Source: Gammaproteobacteria bacterium
GTDB lineage: Bacteria; Pseudomonadota; Gammaproteobacteria; Pseudomonadales; Pseudohongiellaceae
NCBI GenBank assembly: GCA_041395725.1
Contig: JAWKZW010000001.1
Coordinates: 372,001 to 436,000, forward strand
Direction of reading: 5' to 3'
DNA: 64,000 bases
Part shown: positions 43,209 through 52,630 of the stretch, one piece after another
Layout: each line of letters opens with the position of its first letter
How positions within the stretch are numbered: the stretch's first letter is position 1
The notes under the pieces: model-generated
The model's database searches: none
Told to the model about the DNA's origin: nothing
What the model saw: the letters and a program-made list of their open reading frames with translations, nothing else
Translations under genes and position numbers: made by a program

Positions 43209-44198
43209 TTACTCCTCCTTCCATACTTCCGTTTCGTCACGCTCAAATTTGGCGATTGTTTCCAGTTCTATTTCGTAACTTACGCGCGCCAGGCCCGGCG
43301 GAAGTTGCGATCTGATAAGTTTCGGGAATTCTTCTTCCACGCTGTAAACCTGCTGGCCGGTTACAACCAGTTTCGGCTTATCATAATCACGCATCTCCAC
43401 ATAGCCATAAGCGATCAGCTTGTCGTAGAGCAAATCTATAGCGCTCGGGTCGGTTAGTTCATGCTCCACTTGTTGAACGATTTCGTTTAGGGAGGCCGCC
43501 TGGTCGGCCTCCGGCATATCGCTCAGTCTGTAGATTTTAAGAAACAGATTGTCACAAACGGCCTGCAACTGGTCTTCTGATGAAATCTTGACAGTGCTTC
43601 GTTCCTTTCCGGACAGAGCCTTGATTTCAACAGCAGTATTCCCAAACATAAAATCCTGATGACCGCCTTCCGGACCGCACCAGGCGTTCAAAGCCTCTTC
43701 CTCTGACAGCTTTTCCTGATACAAGCCACGAAGAAACTGTAGCTCAGCAAATAAGCCACGAATTTCTTCAGGCGACAGTAGGCGGGCTTTTTTTCCTGCG
43801 AGGAATGTCTTCCAGCGTTTAAGGTGGGCAAGGGTTATAGATACCGCTGTCGCCGAGTCAGGGGATTCCTGAAGGCTGGCAGACAGTGTTTCACAAAGCC
43901 CAAAGAACAGGTCACGGTCGACCTGTTGCTCCAGCCTCAGCACAAGTCCTTGTTTGCCCGATCCCGTCAGCATCCTAAGGTCTACTCCGATCCCCCGAAT
44001 GCTCACTCTGGATTTCTGAAACTGTTCGCCGTGGTCGCCTTCCAGTTCAACAATAAACAGACAATGACCTTCAGTATCCTTCCCCCAAAACAAAGGAACC
44101 GCTTTGCTGCTTGCAATCAGACGGACGTTGTAATCTGAACTGGGCGTTTTGATGTCATCCCATGGAGCCAACCTATTCGTCATAATCGTCCTCGTCAT
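43209..44198 (-). CDS. DUF4420 PD-(D/E)XK motif protein of an MZA-type defence system
   Basis: A 329-residue protein. The nuclease core is visible: helix with Glu152 (GLFAELQFLRGLY), Asp182 (GHQDFMFG) and Glu191-Ile-Lys193 (TAVEIKA). This E...D...ExK layout is that of PD-(D/E)XK enzymes, and DUF4420 is the third signature of MZA loci. It probably cuts or recognises DNA with the Z1 ATPase. The start lies 26 bp inside the Z1 gene and the stop touches the AIPR start, so the three are translated as a series. Confidence 0.88.
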   Translation of the reverse strand: MTRTIMTNRLAPWDDIKTPSSDYNVRLIASSKAVPLFWGKDTEGHCLFIVELEGDHGEQFQKSRVSIRGIGVDLRMLTGSGKQGLVLRLEQQVDRDLFFGLCETLSASLQESPDSATAVSITLAHLKRWKTFLAGKKARLLSPEEIRGLFAELQFLRGLYQEKLSEEEALNAWCGPEGGHQDFMFGNTAVEIKALSGKERSTVKISSEDQLQAVCDNLFLKIYRLSDMPEADQAASLNEIVQQVEHELTDPSAIDLLYDKLIAYGYVEMRDYDKPKLVVTGQQVYSVEEEFPKLIRSQLPPGLARVSYEIELETIAKFERDETEVWKEE

Positions 44199-46824
44199 CT
44201 GGATTATCTATCGGAGCCCCGAGCATCAGATCGATCCAGACGGCATTGGCTACAACCGATACAGTCTTGCTGTAGTGACCGCCTGGGAAACTTACGCCAA
44301 TCGCTGGAACACGCTCTTGTGTTTTCTTTTTGCTGAAGACTTTCAGTATGTGAAGCATCAATAACGGCTTTTTTCGGACTTCTCGATAATGGACATCCGA
44401 GGGGGCGTCCGCGCCACTATTAATCGCAATTGTGGTTGCTTTATCTCTCTGAGTTTCAGAAAGCCCAAGCTTCTCGTCTCCGCGGCTCGCTACACGATAG
44501 CCGCCGGTCAACCAACCACCTTTTACCTCACGGCTTTTACGTTCCTGGAAGCCCAGTCGGCAATTCGCTTCGTCTTCGCCATTTTCCTTGATAGAGACCA
44601 GAAGAACGTCTCCAACAGGATGTTCTTCAGCTAACTGATGGAGGTAGTCCGCAGAAGCAGATTTCTGTCCGGCGTATTCGCTGTGCGTTTGAAATCGGGT
44701 AAGAAAGTCCTCAATGACGGAAATAGAAACGTCCTCGATGAACCAACCTTTACCAGAGTCCACGATGTCTTTTCCGCCGAACCCGTCCTTCCAATACTCT
44801 GCTATAAGTTCTTCGTTCTCGCGGTTGATGGTCTCATCAGACGTTAAAAGGTAGCTTTCGCGAAGCTTCCCGCTGAAGTTCTGACTGACGGTAATTTTCT
44901 CACCGCTACGCATCTTGTTTGCAGCAGTAATCAGCAACCTGTCGGGGTGTGCTTTGACATACAAGCCGAACTGTTTTGGGCTCAAGCGATCCCGTCTCAT
45001 TCGCTTGATTTGTTGCCGTAGCTCTTCGGATGCCTCGGCAATATGTGCATACCAGTCAATTGAATCAGGCGACAAATAGACCCTGCACAGATCATCAAAG
45101 CCTGGACGATATCCAAACCATCTGCCCATTTGCATCAAAGTGTCATACATCCGGGTGTTCCGATACATGTAGCTGATGCATAAGCCTTCTATAGTAAGGC
45201 CACGTGAGAGACTAAGGCCGCCGACTGCAATTGCGCTCAGACCTATACCGTCCTTTTCATACTTTTTGTAGTCTAAGGCTTCGTCAGATTTGCTGTTGAT
45301 TACGTACAGCCTGAGATTGTCGAAAACCCCAAAGAGCGCTGCCTTGACTTCATGCCATTCAACTCCACTGCCCGCGAAGTCATTTAAAAATACGCTCTTC
45401 AGAGCTTGCATGTATGAATTACGATCCGCCACTTTATCAGGCATGGCGTAATTCGCTTTTACGGCTTCTCGTAGTTTCTTTTCGTAGATGCTTATATAGT
45501 CCCGAACCGATTTCTGAACCGCCACGAAGCGGGAAACATTTACCATCATGGAGCAGTGCTTATTTTCGTGGCCCCGTAAATTCCGGATAGCTCGGGCTAC
45601 GACAAACTGGTTGATCGCATGATATAAGCTCGGTGGTAGTTCAAATACCTCATGGTCTTTTTTATGAGAAAAAGGAAGGTAGTCTTCGCAATCCGTTATT
45701 GGTTCAACGACCCTTGAGCTGCTGACCTCATTCAGAAAGACAGTTTCGGGGCCAAAGTAGGTGTTTGGAGCATCCAGACAATAAATGAAATCACGCGGAA
45801 ACAGCTCGTCAAGAACGTCTTCATCATACGCCTCCGGATTGATGAAGATGTTGGCAAACGGCGTGGCCGTATAGCCGACGTAACAGGATTTAGCGAAAAG
45901 TCCCAATATGCGACGGATCATGGAGTTGGTCCGTGTCGGGTCCAATTCGGGTTTGTTCGTGTTGATGGAGGCGTTATCTGCCTCATCATCGATCATCAGC
46001 ATGGGCACATCGGAGATATGCCCATCGCCTTGAGCGTTCATTTCCTTTAGCCACTTAAAAAGAGCATCAAGAGTCCAAACATTCTTCTTGATGACGATGA
46101 TGATGGGTTTACTGAAATCGTTCAGCTTCCAGCCGCTCTGGCTGGCCGTCCTTTTGTTGAAATCATCATTGATATTGGTAAGTGTCGCAGGGTGCGGATA
46201 GTGGGCATCAAGACCGACCCCAATAGGCACTCTGTTTTCGGGATCGCTTGATCTTCCTACAAAACCCTCGTCTATTCGCTCTTGAGTCTGCTTTCTAAGG
46301 TTGTTGTGAATGCCAGCGATAACAATAATGAACCTGTATCCTGCATCAGCGGCTTTGGCGATGACGCCCATGTAATTGGCGGTCTTTCCTGACTGGACGT
46401 GGCCTATTACCAAGCCGCGCCGATCCCAGGACCCTTCGCTCGTGGGGTCCTGGAGGTGCCCAAGAATACGTGTTCCTACGTCACTCAACGACTGAACAAC
46501 ATTGGGATGCCACCGCTCCCCCTTGAGATACTTTTCGTATGCGTCAGAATACGTCCATTCTATGTCGCCGCGCTTGAACACCCATTCTTCATCGTGTTCA
46601 GCTTCTACATCGATGAGAGATACGCCGGCCCCCATTCGGGTATCAATGGCAATCATAGCGTCTTCAACGATTGTTTCGAGACTACCGGTATAGCCAAAGA
46701 CACTAGCGAGGCTTGCGGCCTTTTCCTCTACTTCGGTTCTCGTTGGAGCTTCCGGTAGCAGTGATAGAGCAGTAATCAGTGCGCTCGTGAAGTTCTTTTC
46801 GTGTTCCACACGGTTAATGCTCAT
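44173..46824 (-). CDS. Z1-domain ATPase of an MZA-type defence system
   Basis: An 883-residue P-loop protein of the Z1 family. Walker A GHVQSGKT is at 141-148, followed by FIIVIAGIHNNLRKQTQERID. Walker B is the DEAD-like DDEAD at 279-283. A helicase-VI-like segment is near 560-580 (LMQMGRWFGYRPGFDDLCRVYLS), and the Z1 core GGLSLSRGLTIEGLC lies just before it. It resembles superfamily 2 helicases and probably translocates on or remodels DNA. The ATG overlaps the MutL-like gene stop as ATGA. The C-terminus ends in an acidic run (NPDDEDDYDE). Confidence 0.9.
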   Translation of the reverse strand: MSINRVEHEKNFTSALITALSLLPEAPTRTEVEEKAASLASVFGYTGSLETIVEDAMIAIDTRMGAGVSLIDVEAEHDEEWVFKRGDIEWTYSDAYEKYLKGERWHPNVVQSLSDVGTRILGHLQDPTSEGSWDRRGLVIGHVQSGKTANYMGVIAKAADAGYRFIIVIAGIHNNLRKQTQERIDEGFVGRSSDPENRVPIGVGLDAHYPHPATLTNINDDFNKRTASQSGWKLNDFSKPIIIVIKKNVWTLDALFKWLKEMNAQGDGHISDVPMLMIDDEADNASINTNKPELDPTRTNSMIRRILGLFAKSCYVGYTATPFANIFINPEAYDEDVLDELFPRDFIYCLDAPNTYFGPETVFLNEVSSSRVVEPITDCEDYLPFSHKKDHEVFELPPSLYHAINQFVVARAIRNLRGHENKHCSMMVNVSRFVAVQKSVRDYISIYEKKLREAVKANYAMPDKVADRNSYMQALKSVFLNDFAGSGVEWHEVKAALFGVFDNLRLYVINSKSDEALDYKKYEKDGIGLSAIAVGGLSLSRGLTIEGLCISYMYRNTRMYDTLMQMGRWFGYRPGFDDLCRVYLSPDSIDWYAHIAEASEELRQQIKRMRRDRLSPKQFGLYVKAHPDRLLITAANKMRSGEKITVSQNFSGKLRESYLLTSDETINRENEELIAEYWKDGFGGKDIVDSGKGWFIEDVSISVIEDFLTRFQTHSEYAGQKSASADYLHQLAEEHPVGDVLLVSIKENGEDEANCRLGFQERKSREVKGGWLTGGYRVASRGDEKLGLSETQRDKATTIAINSGADAPSDVHYREVRKKPLLMLHILKVFSKKKTQERVPAIGVSFPGGHYSKTVSVVANAVWIDLMLGAPIDNPDDEDDYDE

Positions 46825-48302
46825 TTAAATGCCTCACGGATGAAGTCTTCTGCAATATCAAGATCATTTTCAAATAGACGTGTCGAGCGCATTATCTGAC
46901 GGAAACTCTGTGCATCTCCGGTTGAGTTGCTGAACAGACAATTTTTCAATTCTTGAAGGCTGTCAATCACCGCCTCTTTGTCGGTGTCAACCTGCTTGAT
47001 GTCTCTGGGATGTGTAGAAAAATCCGAATAGATCATTTCCACTGGCAAAGAGGACGATATCGCCCTAAGCAACAGTTCAAGCTTGCGGCGTTCGTCTTTA
47101 TCCAGGTCCGCACCAAGCGCTTCGATTAGTGGGTGTTCGCCGTTGAGGGCGTATCGGATACGCCCCTGGTCTGCATAGCGCTCCCAAACAGGCGCTTCGA
47201 TTTCTTCAAACAGTTTTTTCCCGCGACCACGATGCACCGAGGTGCTCCTTCCAGTGATGCGCGCAATCACCTGACGCAGTCTTTCACGAACGGCGTGAGG
47301 AGGTCTGGCACGGGATTTCTTAATGTCGATCGTCCATGATTCATCAAGACTGCTTGGAAAGTCGATTTGAACGCGGGCAAGTTTTGTGGCCTCTCCCTTG
47401 GAAATCAGCCTGAACCAGTCGCCCCATGCCATGAGGCGACCATTCCGGTAGATGTATGCGCCCTGGTTGGAAATAAAGTCACTTCTGGTCTGATAGTAAT
47501 CGTATTCTGTCGCCGTCAATTTGCTGTGATGTGGAAGAATGTATGGCTGCATCCGCACCGTGGTCCCTGAGATGCGGATAATTTCTTCCGGTAGCATTTG
47601 CGTGGCCGAGTTTTTACGGCAGAAAGGGTCAAACGGCTCGATTACATGATTGTTGAGGGTTATGGTTATCTTCTTTCGTCGCTTAACTTCTCCTGAAAGA
47701 AAACGATGAAAAACGAGCGCGAGATGCTTTTCAACAATATCGAGCTTTTCATTCACGATTTCTTCTCTCTTCTTTCCTGTTTCCTCTTCAAACAGACGAT
47801 CAAGAGAGCGCCAGATCACTATGGTTCCATTGTCACCCAGGCATTCTATAAAAGGTAATTCCTCGATTTCATGTGGATCAGGGATTGTAATCAACCAGTC
47901 GTCTTCTCTGTCGACGAGGTTCATGTCCCATTCGGCGCCGGATAGTTTGCCTTTCTGTGCGCTTACAACCGTCAGTTTTCTGCACTGTGAGAATGATGCG
48001 GTTTTTAATCCCAGCCCGAACCGTCCGAGATCATCAGGGTCTCTGGTCTCTTTAGGATTGGTCGCGCCGTGGCGCATGGCGGCGACGACTTCGTCCTGTG
48101 TCATCCCGTCGCCGTTATCCACGATTGCGAGCGTTGGTTCTGAATCAGACGGTACGCAGAAAATCTCTACCTTTGTGGCATTCGCAGAAATACTGTTGTC
48201 GATCAGATCAGCGATTGCAGTTTCAAGGGAGTATCCAATGTCACGCATTGATGCCAATAGGGCAGCGGCACTTGGAGGAAGTCGATGCTCACGAGCCATC
48301 AT
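46821..48302 (-). CDS. MutL-like GHKL ATPase of an MZA-type defence system
   Basis: A 493-residue protein. The Bergerat ATP site is complete: N box with Glu27 and Asp35-Asn36 (LETAIADLIDNSISA), DNGDGM (62-67) and GRFGLGLKTAS (93-103). The following domain (about 230-330) resembles the transducer of MutL/Hsp90 proteins. The MutL C-terminal endonuclease/dimerisation domain is not evident; instead there is a distinct C-terminal helical region. This is the M of MZA. The gene overlaps vsr by 14 bp. ATP-driven dimerisation probably senses or clamps DNA, by analogy with MutL. Confidence 0.88.
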   Translation of the reverse strand: MMAREHRLPPSAAALLASMRDIGYSLETAIADLIDNSISANATKVEIFCVPSDSEPTLAIVDNGDGMTQDEVVAAMRHGATNPKETRDPDDLGRFGLGLKTASFSQCRKLTVVSAQKGKLSGAEWDMNLVDREDDWLITIPDPHEIEELPFIECLGDNGTIVIWRSLDRLFEEETGKKREEIVNEKLDIVEKHLALVFHRFLSGEVKRRKKITITLNNHVIEPFDPFCRKNSATQMLPEEIIRISGTTVRMQPYILPHHSKLTATEYDYYQTRSDFISNQGAYIYRNGRLMAWGDWFRLISKGEATKLARVQIDFPSSLDESWTIDIKKSRARPPHAVRERLRQVIARITGRSTSVHRGRGKKLFEEIEAPVWERYADQGRIRYALNGEHPLIEALGADLDKDERRKLELLLRAISSSLPVEMIYSDFSTHPRDIKQVDTDKEAVIDSLQELKNCLFSNSTGDAQSFRQIMRSTRLFENDLDIAEDFIREAFK

Positions 48303-48720
48303 GTCCCTCCTTCAATCGTTTGGTGACTTTTTCTAAAACTCTTTGAGGGTTTTTATCAAGTTCGCATTCCCAGACCGTAATGACATTCCATCCCGACTGT
48401 TTCAGCTCTTTTGCTTTCTTCTCATCTCTCTTGACTGTTTCTTTGAATTTCTTGTCCCAAAACTCGGTGCGTGACTTCGGCGTGGTCGTGTTAGGGCATC
48501 CTTTGTGTCGATGCCAATAGCAGCCATGAACAAATACTACAGAATGATATTTCGGCAACACGATGTCCGGGCGTCCCGGTAATCCAGGTCGGTGAAGGCG
48601 AAAACGAAACCCTGCGAGGTGTAGTAGTGAGCGGAGCTGTTTTTCCGGCTTGGTATCTTTTCCCTTTATCCGGGACATGTTCCAGCTTCGCCGTTCTTTT
48701 GAGATTCTATCCGCCATCAT
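48289..48720 (-). CDS. vsr: Very short patch repair endonuclease (Vsr)
   Basis: A 143-residue protein of full length for the family. Asp52 (RPDIVLP), His65 (FVHGCYWH) and His70 match the E. coli Vsr active site with a shift of one. The zinc-site cysteines (Cys67, Cys75) and FWDKKFKETVKRD follow. Vsr nicks DNA 5' of T in T:G mismatches left by deamination of 5-methylcytosine. It overlaps the methyltransferase gene as ATGA and the MutL-like gene by 14 bp, so the pair is joined to the MZA genes in one unit. Confidence 0.93.
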   Translation of the reverse strand: MMADRISKERRSWNMSRIKGKDTKPEKQLRSLLHLAGFRFRLHRPGLPGRPDIVLPKYHSVVFVHGCYWHRHKGCPNTTTPKSRTEFWDKKFKETVKRDEKKAKELKQSGWNVITVWECELDKNPQRVLEKVTKRLKEGHDGS

Positions 48721-50267
48721 GGTTTCCCTTTCATGGAATCCAGTACTTCAGCGATGATCTCCGCTATTTGTCTCGCGAGATAAGGTGGGACCGCATTCCC
48801 TACCTGGTGATACTGCGATGTCCTTGGACCTTCGAATTTGTAATTATCCGGAAACGTCTGCAAGCGCGCTGCCTCTCGCACTGTCAGGCTTCGACACTGT
48901 GAAGGATCGTAGTGAATGAAGTAATGCCCGTCTTTTGAGATGTGGGAGGTAATCGTAGTCGATACCTGGTCGGGGAGCTGAACCCGAAACCGATCTGAGA
49001 ACATAGTTCCAGATCGTCCCTGTTCCACATTTTTGTGAGCGGGGAGCAATGACCTGGGGAAATCGACTAGTTTAGGGCTTTTCCCGACTGTCGAAGCATA
49101 CACTGAAGCAAACATATACCTTCGCAAATCTGAAGGCATATGCGCCCTTGCCTCGTGACCGGTGAGCACTGTCAGTCGGCGATCATAGGTGCTGTTTAGG
49201 CTCTCGTGCCTTGCCCTTGGACGGCCTGGATACCTTAATGAGACTCGCTCTACAGGGTGGCTGTTTTCATTCGACAGTGAATTGATCGCTGAAATAATCT
49301 CTCCGGAGAAAGGATTGCCATTCAGTTGTTTCTTTAGGTTCAGTTTCGATAGCGCGGCGATCTCCTTTTGCCACTTTTCGGCACTGTCTCGACCACGAGA
49401 TATTCCACTTCGAATTTCCGGGAGGTTGCCTATAGTTTGAGCCACAGTAGGCGATCTCTGGGATCGAAGTGTTCGTGGTTTTATATCTAGATCGCTTCTG
49501 ATACCCACTATAAACATGCGATGACGCGCTTGAGGCACGCCATAGTTTTCTGCTCGCACTAGGAAGAGACGCGGATCAATATCACCTTCAGGTGCTTCTT
49601 CTTCCGATAGCGAATAGAGTCGGTAGCCTAGGCCATTAGAACCTTTCTCCAGTGCAGCTTTCGGTTGGCTGAGGTCTGATACAATTCGGTTGATTAACGG
49701 CTTTCCATTAATTTTGGCAGAAAGAAGTCCCTTCACGTTCTCCATTACAAACACAGGGGGTTGGTGATCTACAATGATCTTCAGGTACTCCCGGTAGAGA
49801 AAATGGCGCTCGTCGCGTTCAAATCCCGGATTTCCCATCATCCGTGATCTTCCAACCAGGGAGTATGCCTGGCAGGGAGGACCACCAACCAATGCCCACT
49901 GGTTTGTTCCGGATATACGGCTACCAATTATCCGCTTCACCTGATCGTGATTTTCCGGACCTAACGAAATTCGAAGAGCGCTGTTTTTCGCTTCGTCGAA
50001 CTCGTTCTTGTAGCAGTTGAAGAGGTCTTCAATCCGGATTTCATTGGAAAGATATTTGTAATACTCATCTGGTGCTTCTCCGTGAGGGAAGCAGCGAAAA
50101 AAATGTCTGAGCAACAACGTCTGATGCGAAAACTCTTCTCTCTCGATAGAAGCGACACTATGGAATCTGGGATTCTCATCAGCGAGGAATGAAGCAAACC
50201 CTTCGCCCAACCCCCCAGGGCCAGCGAACACGTCCACAACCGGATATTGACTTGGTTTCTTACTCAT
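48717..50267 (-). CDS. DNA (cytosine-5-)-methyltransferase
   Basis: A 516-residue enzyme with all the main C5-methylase motifs in order: I DVFAGPGGLGEGF (12-24), IV GGPPCQAYS with the catalytic Cys132, VI FVMENVKGL, VIII YGVPQARHRMFIVGI, IX near residue 460 (CRSLTVREAARLQTFPDNY) and X QVGNAVPP. The region between VIII and IX (about 255-440) is the target-recognition part. It is long, and the target sequence cannot be read from it. First gene of the defence transcript. It has no partner restriction gene of classical type; methylation may mark self DNA for the MZA proteins (inference). Confidence 0.93.
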   Translation of the reverse strand: MSKKPSQYPVVDVFAGPGGLGEGFASFLADENPRFHSVASIEREEFSHQTLLLRHFFRCFPHGEAPDEYYKYLSNEIRIEDLFNCYKNEFDEAKNSALRISLGPENHDQVKRIIGSRISGTNQWALVGGPPCQAYSLVGRSRMMGNPGFERDERHFLYREYLKIIVDHQPPVFVMENVKGLLSAKINGKPLINRIVSDLSQPKAALEKGSNGLGYRLYSLSEEEAPEGDIDPRLFLVRAENYGVPQARHRMFIVGIRSDLDIKPRTLRSQRSPTVAQTIGNLPEIRSGISRGRDSAEKWQKEIAALSKLNLKKQLNGNPFSGEIISAINSLSNENSHPVERVSLRYPGRPRARHESLNSTYDRRLTVLTGHEARAHMPSDLRRYMFASVYASTVGKSPKLVDFPRSLLPAHKNVEQGRSGTMFSDRFRVQLPDQVSTTITSHISKDGHYFIHYDPSQCRSLTVREAARLQTFPDNYKFEGPRTSQYHQVGNAVPPYLARQIAEIIAEVLDSMKGKP

Positions 50268-50431
50268 GTCTGTGCATAGCCGACTGGAGTTATAGTTGCA
50301 AGTTGCTGGAGGCTTTTAAAGTCAGAATAGGTGGCCTCTTTTCTCCCCATTCAGGCGGTAACTCATGCATCTCAATCATTGTAAAAATCCCAAGTTCAAA
50401 TTCGTGACATAAAACCAGCAGCATTCCCTGA

Positions 50432-50608
50432 CTAGGTTGTTGGCTTTATAGTTTTCTTTGTGGCAGCCGTAAGGCGTTCGTACTCTTCAATGCTGAGCAC
50501 GACCACTACGGGTCTGCCGTGCTTTTCTATAGTGACCGGCTCTGCTCGTGCCGTATCGACTAGCTGGCCGAACCTGTTTTTGGCGGTCTTCGCAGAAATG
50601 CGCTTCAC
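50432..50608 (-). CDS. Phd/YefM-type antitoxin, no toxin next to it
   Basis: About 58 residues. KRISAKTAKNRFGQLVDTARAEPVTIEKHGRPVVVVLSIEEYERL is the complete N-terminal DNA-binding and dimerisation fold of the Phd/YefM family. The C-terminal toxin-binding tail is short and lysine/threonine-rich. A GTG at 50608 gives the usual family start; a longer frame begins at 50668 with unlikely hydrophobic sequence. Phd-type proteins bind DNA and neutralise a ribonuclease or Doc toxin. No toxin gene is seen in the adjoining 160-200 bp, so it may be an orphan or a regulator of the island. Confidence 0.7.
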   Translation of the reverse strand: MKRISAKTAKNRFGQLVDTARAEPVTIEKHGRPVVVVLSIEEYERLTAATKKTIKPTT

Positions 50609-50806
50609 AATATCAATACTCAAAGTAGCTATTATGGCTATAATGCCCAAAGCAAGGCCTTGGGGCAAGGTTTGGCCACTACAGCAATAGCCTTTTGTCT
50701 ACCGTTTTTTGTCGTACAGGGCCGCATGCTGAGGGTGTGATTCATATTCACTTGAAATGCATAGTCCTAGGTTTTTCATTCTTTCACCATCAGCTATCAT
50801 CTGACT

Positions 50807-51052
50807 ATGGACAATCAAGCCTTGAACCATCCGCAACCGCACAAGGCGACGCTTATCATTCGCAAGCTTTTGACGGTTTGTGTTGGATTCGCAGCAGCCA
50901 TATACAACGTGCTGCTTGAGATTTTTGCCTCGACAGAGGAGCCAGACGACGCGGAACGCCGGCTACACGATTCAGATTTATCGGGAGAGTTGAATCACCG
51001 TACCGGTCGGTTAGATGCAGGCACTGATCCCTACGGCTGGTACGACGATTAG
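50807..51052 (+). CDS. Small hypothetical protein of conjugative element
   Basis: An 81-residue protein. One hydrophobic segment (about 18-40: LIIRKLLTVCVGFAAAIYNVLLEIF) is followed by an acidic C-terminus ending DPYGWYDD. The composition looks protein-like and the frame is intact, but no ribosome site is evident. It is convergent with the TraG-N-like gene (12 bp between stops). Family unknown. Confidence 0.5.
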   Translation: MDNQALNHPQPHKATLIIRKLLTVCVGFAAAIYNVLLEIFASTEEPDDAERRLHDSDLSGELNHRTGRLDAGTDPYGWYDD

Positions 51053-51064
51053 CAGGATGCGACG

Positions 51065-52630
51065 CTAACGGCGGACTCCTCGGCTCACCGCTGCCTTTCC
51101 AATCGAACCGCCTTGGCGACCAGCATCTTCTCCTGGTCGCGCCAACGGGGCCACTGCGTTGTTGATCGACCGACCAACCTGCACCCCCGCCCACGCCATC
51201 ATTCCGCTCCAGAGTAGTGGCAATCCCAGATAGAGACTGGTGGTGATCATATTCAGCAGCATGCGCTTGGCATCGTGTTCGCCGGGGTTGGCGAAGATCT
51301 GCAGGAACACGTTGACGTCCGGGTACATCGAAAGAATCAGGTTCTGATCCACCCACATCGCCAGGTACCAGAGTACCGTCCAGAACTTGATGGTGAAGAT
51401 TGCCATGCCGGCGACCACCATCATGGCAATGGAATACCGAGATAGAACGACCACCAACGGCAGCAGTGCATAGATACCCAGCAGCATGATGGCCTGGACC
51501 ATGGGCAGTGACTGCAGCACGGCGGTCATGGTGACGGAAAACAAGGCTGATGCGGTGATTACGCCACCGGCAGCGAGGCCCCCTTTGACGATATTGCCCG
51601 CGGTATTGAACAAGCCCGAACCAGAGGCGTTGTTGGCGATCAGTTCGTTGCTCGACCAGGAAGGCGGCGCGTTGGTAAGCACGGTTTTGGCGACGGCGTC
51701 GTTTTGCTGCTCACCTGCCAGCGCCGGTGCGATGGCAACCACCAGGCCAGAGAAGCCGGCAGAAGTAGCGTCTGCTTCATTGATCAGCTTCTCTCTTAGG
51801 CCGATCGCTGCATCTTCCCACCACTGTTTGCAGTAGGGTTTGCCCCAGGGCGGCGGGGCTGTCGGATCGTACTCCGTATCCCTGGCCGCATTGTAGGCCC
51901 AGCCGGTAATTTGGTTGGCTGGGCGCAAGGTGTCGTAGAAGCCTGCGGTATCCCGGTAGACGTGTGAGCCCATCCAGTCCGGGTCATCGGCGCCATAGGT
52001 AGCAAGGATGCCACTGATCGCCGGGGTATCCGGCCGTTCTGCCTGATACTTGGAGCGGGCCGGTATATAGCACTGGCTGAAGAAATCGCTGACCTCCTGC
52101 CGCAGGCGAGGATCCGCAATCGTGGCAAGATGGGCCTGCTGCTCGAAGGTGCGCATATCCGCCACCGTTGGCAGGCCTTCGACGATGGCGTGGTTCAAAC
52201 CCGAACTCAGCGCAATGACACCGTACCACCAGACCGGGACATTGACGGTTGCGGCGGAGCCGGTAAAGCCGGTGGTGCCATAGGTACTCTGTGGCACCGC
52301 CACGGTTGCGGCGGCCGGGGCCGGATCCAACAGGGTCGGCGGTGGCGAATACGACAGCGTTGCGGCGTTGAGGGGAGTGAGCGCAGCCGGTTGCCCTGCG
52401 AGCACGACCACCAATAGTGCGATGAAGAGCTCGATCTCCATACGCCGCAGTGACAGGCCGCTGGCATGGCCCACTTCCCCGCCCTGCGCGGGTTCGCGCC
52501 AGTTATCGATCAGAATGCCCAAAAACGGGAGATAGACGATACCGGTACTGACCAGCACATCCCACAGAATGCCGTAGAAGGCCCAGCCGAACAGCGAGGT
52601 AAATAGCTCCAGGTAGCTGTCGACGCTCAT
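51065..52630 (-). CDS. ICE conjugation protein, TraG N-terminal-like membrane protein
   Basis: A 521-residue membrane protein with hydrophobic segments near 15-40, 65-85 and 345-500. The start VDSYLELFTSLFGWAFYGILWDVLVSTGIVYLPFLGILIDNW matches TraG-N proteins of integrating conjugative elements of the PFGI-1/ICEclc type. The middle (about 165-300) is periplasmic, with cysteines. TraG-N takes part in pilus assembly and mating-pair stabilisation. The end (GRQGGSIGKAAVSRGVRR) is basic and cytoplasmic. Last gene in the operon; the start overlaps the preceding gene's stop by one base (TGATG-like arrangement). Confidence 0.85.
   Translation of the reverse strand: MSVDSYLELFTSLFGWAFYGILWDVLVSTGIVYLPFLGILIDNWREPAQGGEVGHASGLSLRRMEIELFIALLVVVLAGQPAALTPLNAATLSYSPPPTLLDPAPAAATVAVPQSTYGTTGFTGSAATVNVPVWWYGVIALSSGLNHAIVEGLPTVADMRTFEQQAHLATIADPRLRQEVSDFFSQCYIPARSKYQAERPDTPAISGILATYGADDPDWMGSHVYRDTAGFYDTLRPANQITGWAYNAARDTEYDPTAPPPWGKPYCKQWWEDAAIGLREKLINEADATSAGFSGLVVAIAPALAGEQQNDAVAKTVLTNAPPSWSSNELIANNASGSGLFNTAGNIVKGGLAAGGVITASALFSVTMTAVLQSLPMVQAIMLLGIYALLPLVVVLSRYSIAMMVVAGMAIFTIKFWTVLWYLAMWVDQNLILSMYPDVNVFLQIFANPGEHDAKRMLLNMITTSLYLGLPLLWSGMMAWAGVQVGRSINNAVAPLARPGEDAGRQGGSIGKAAVSRGVRR

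Noticed and set aside
50268..50431. Search for a toxin partner of the Phd-type antitoxin
   Set aside because: No frame here or on the other side (50609-50806) resembles Doc, YoeB or RelE toxins.
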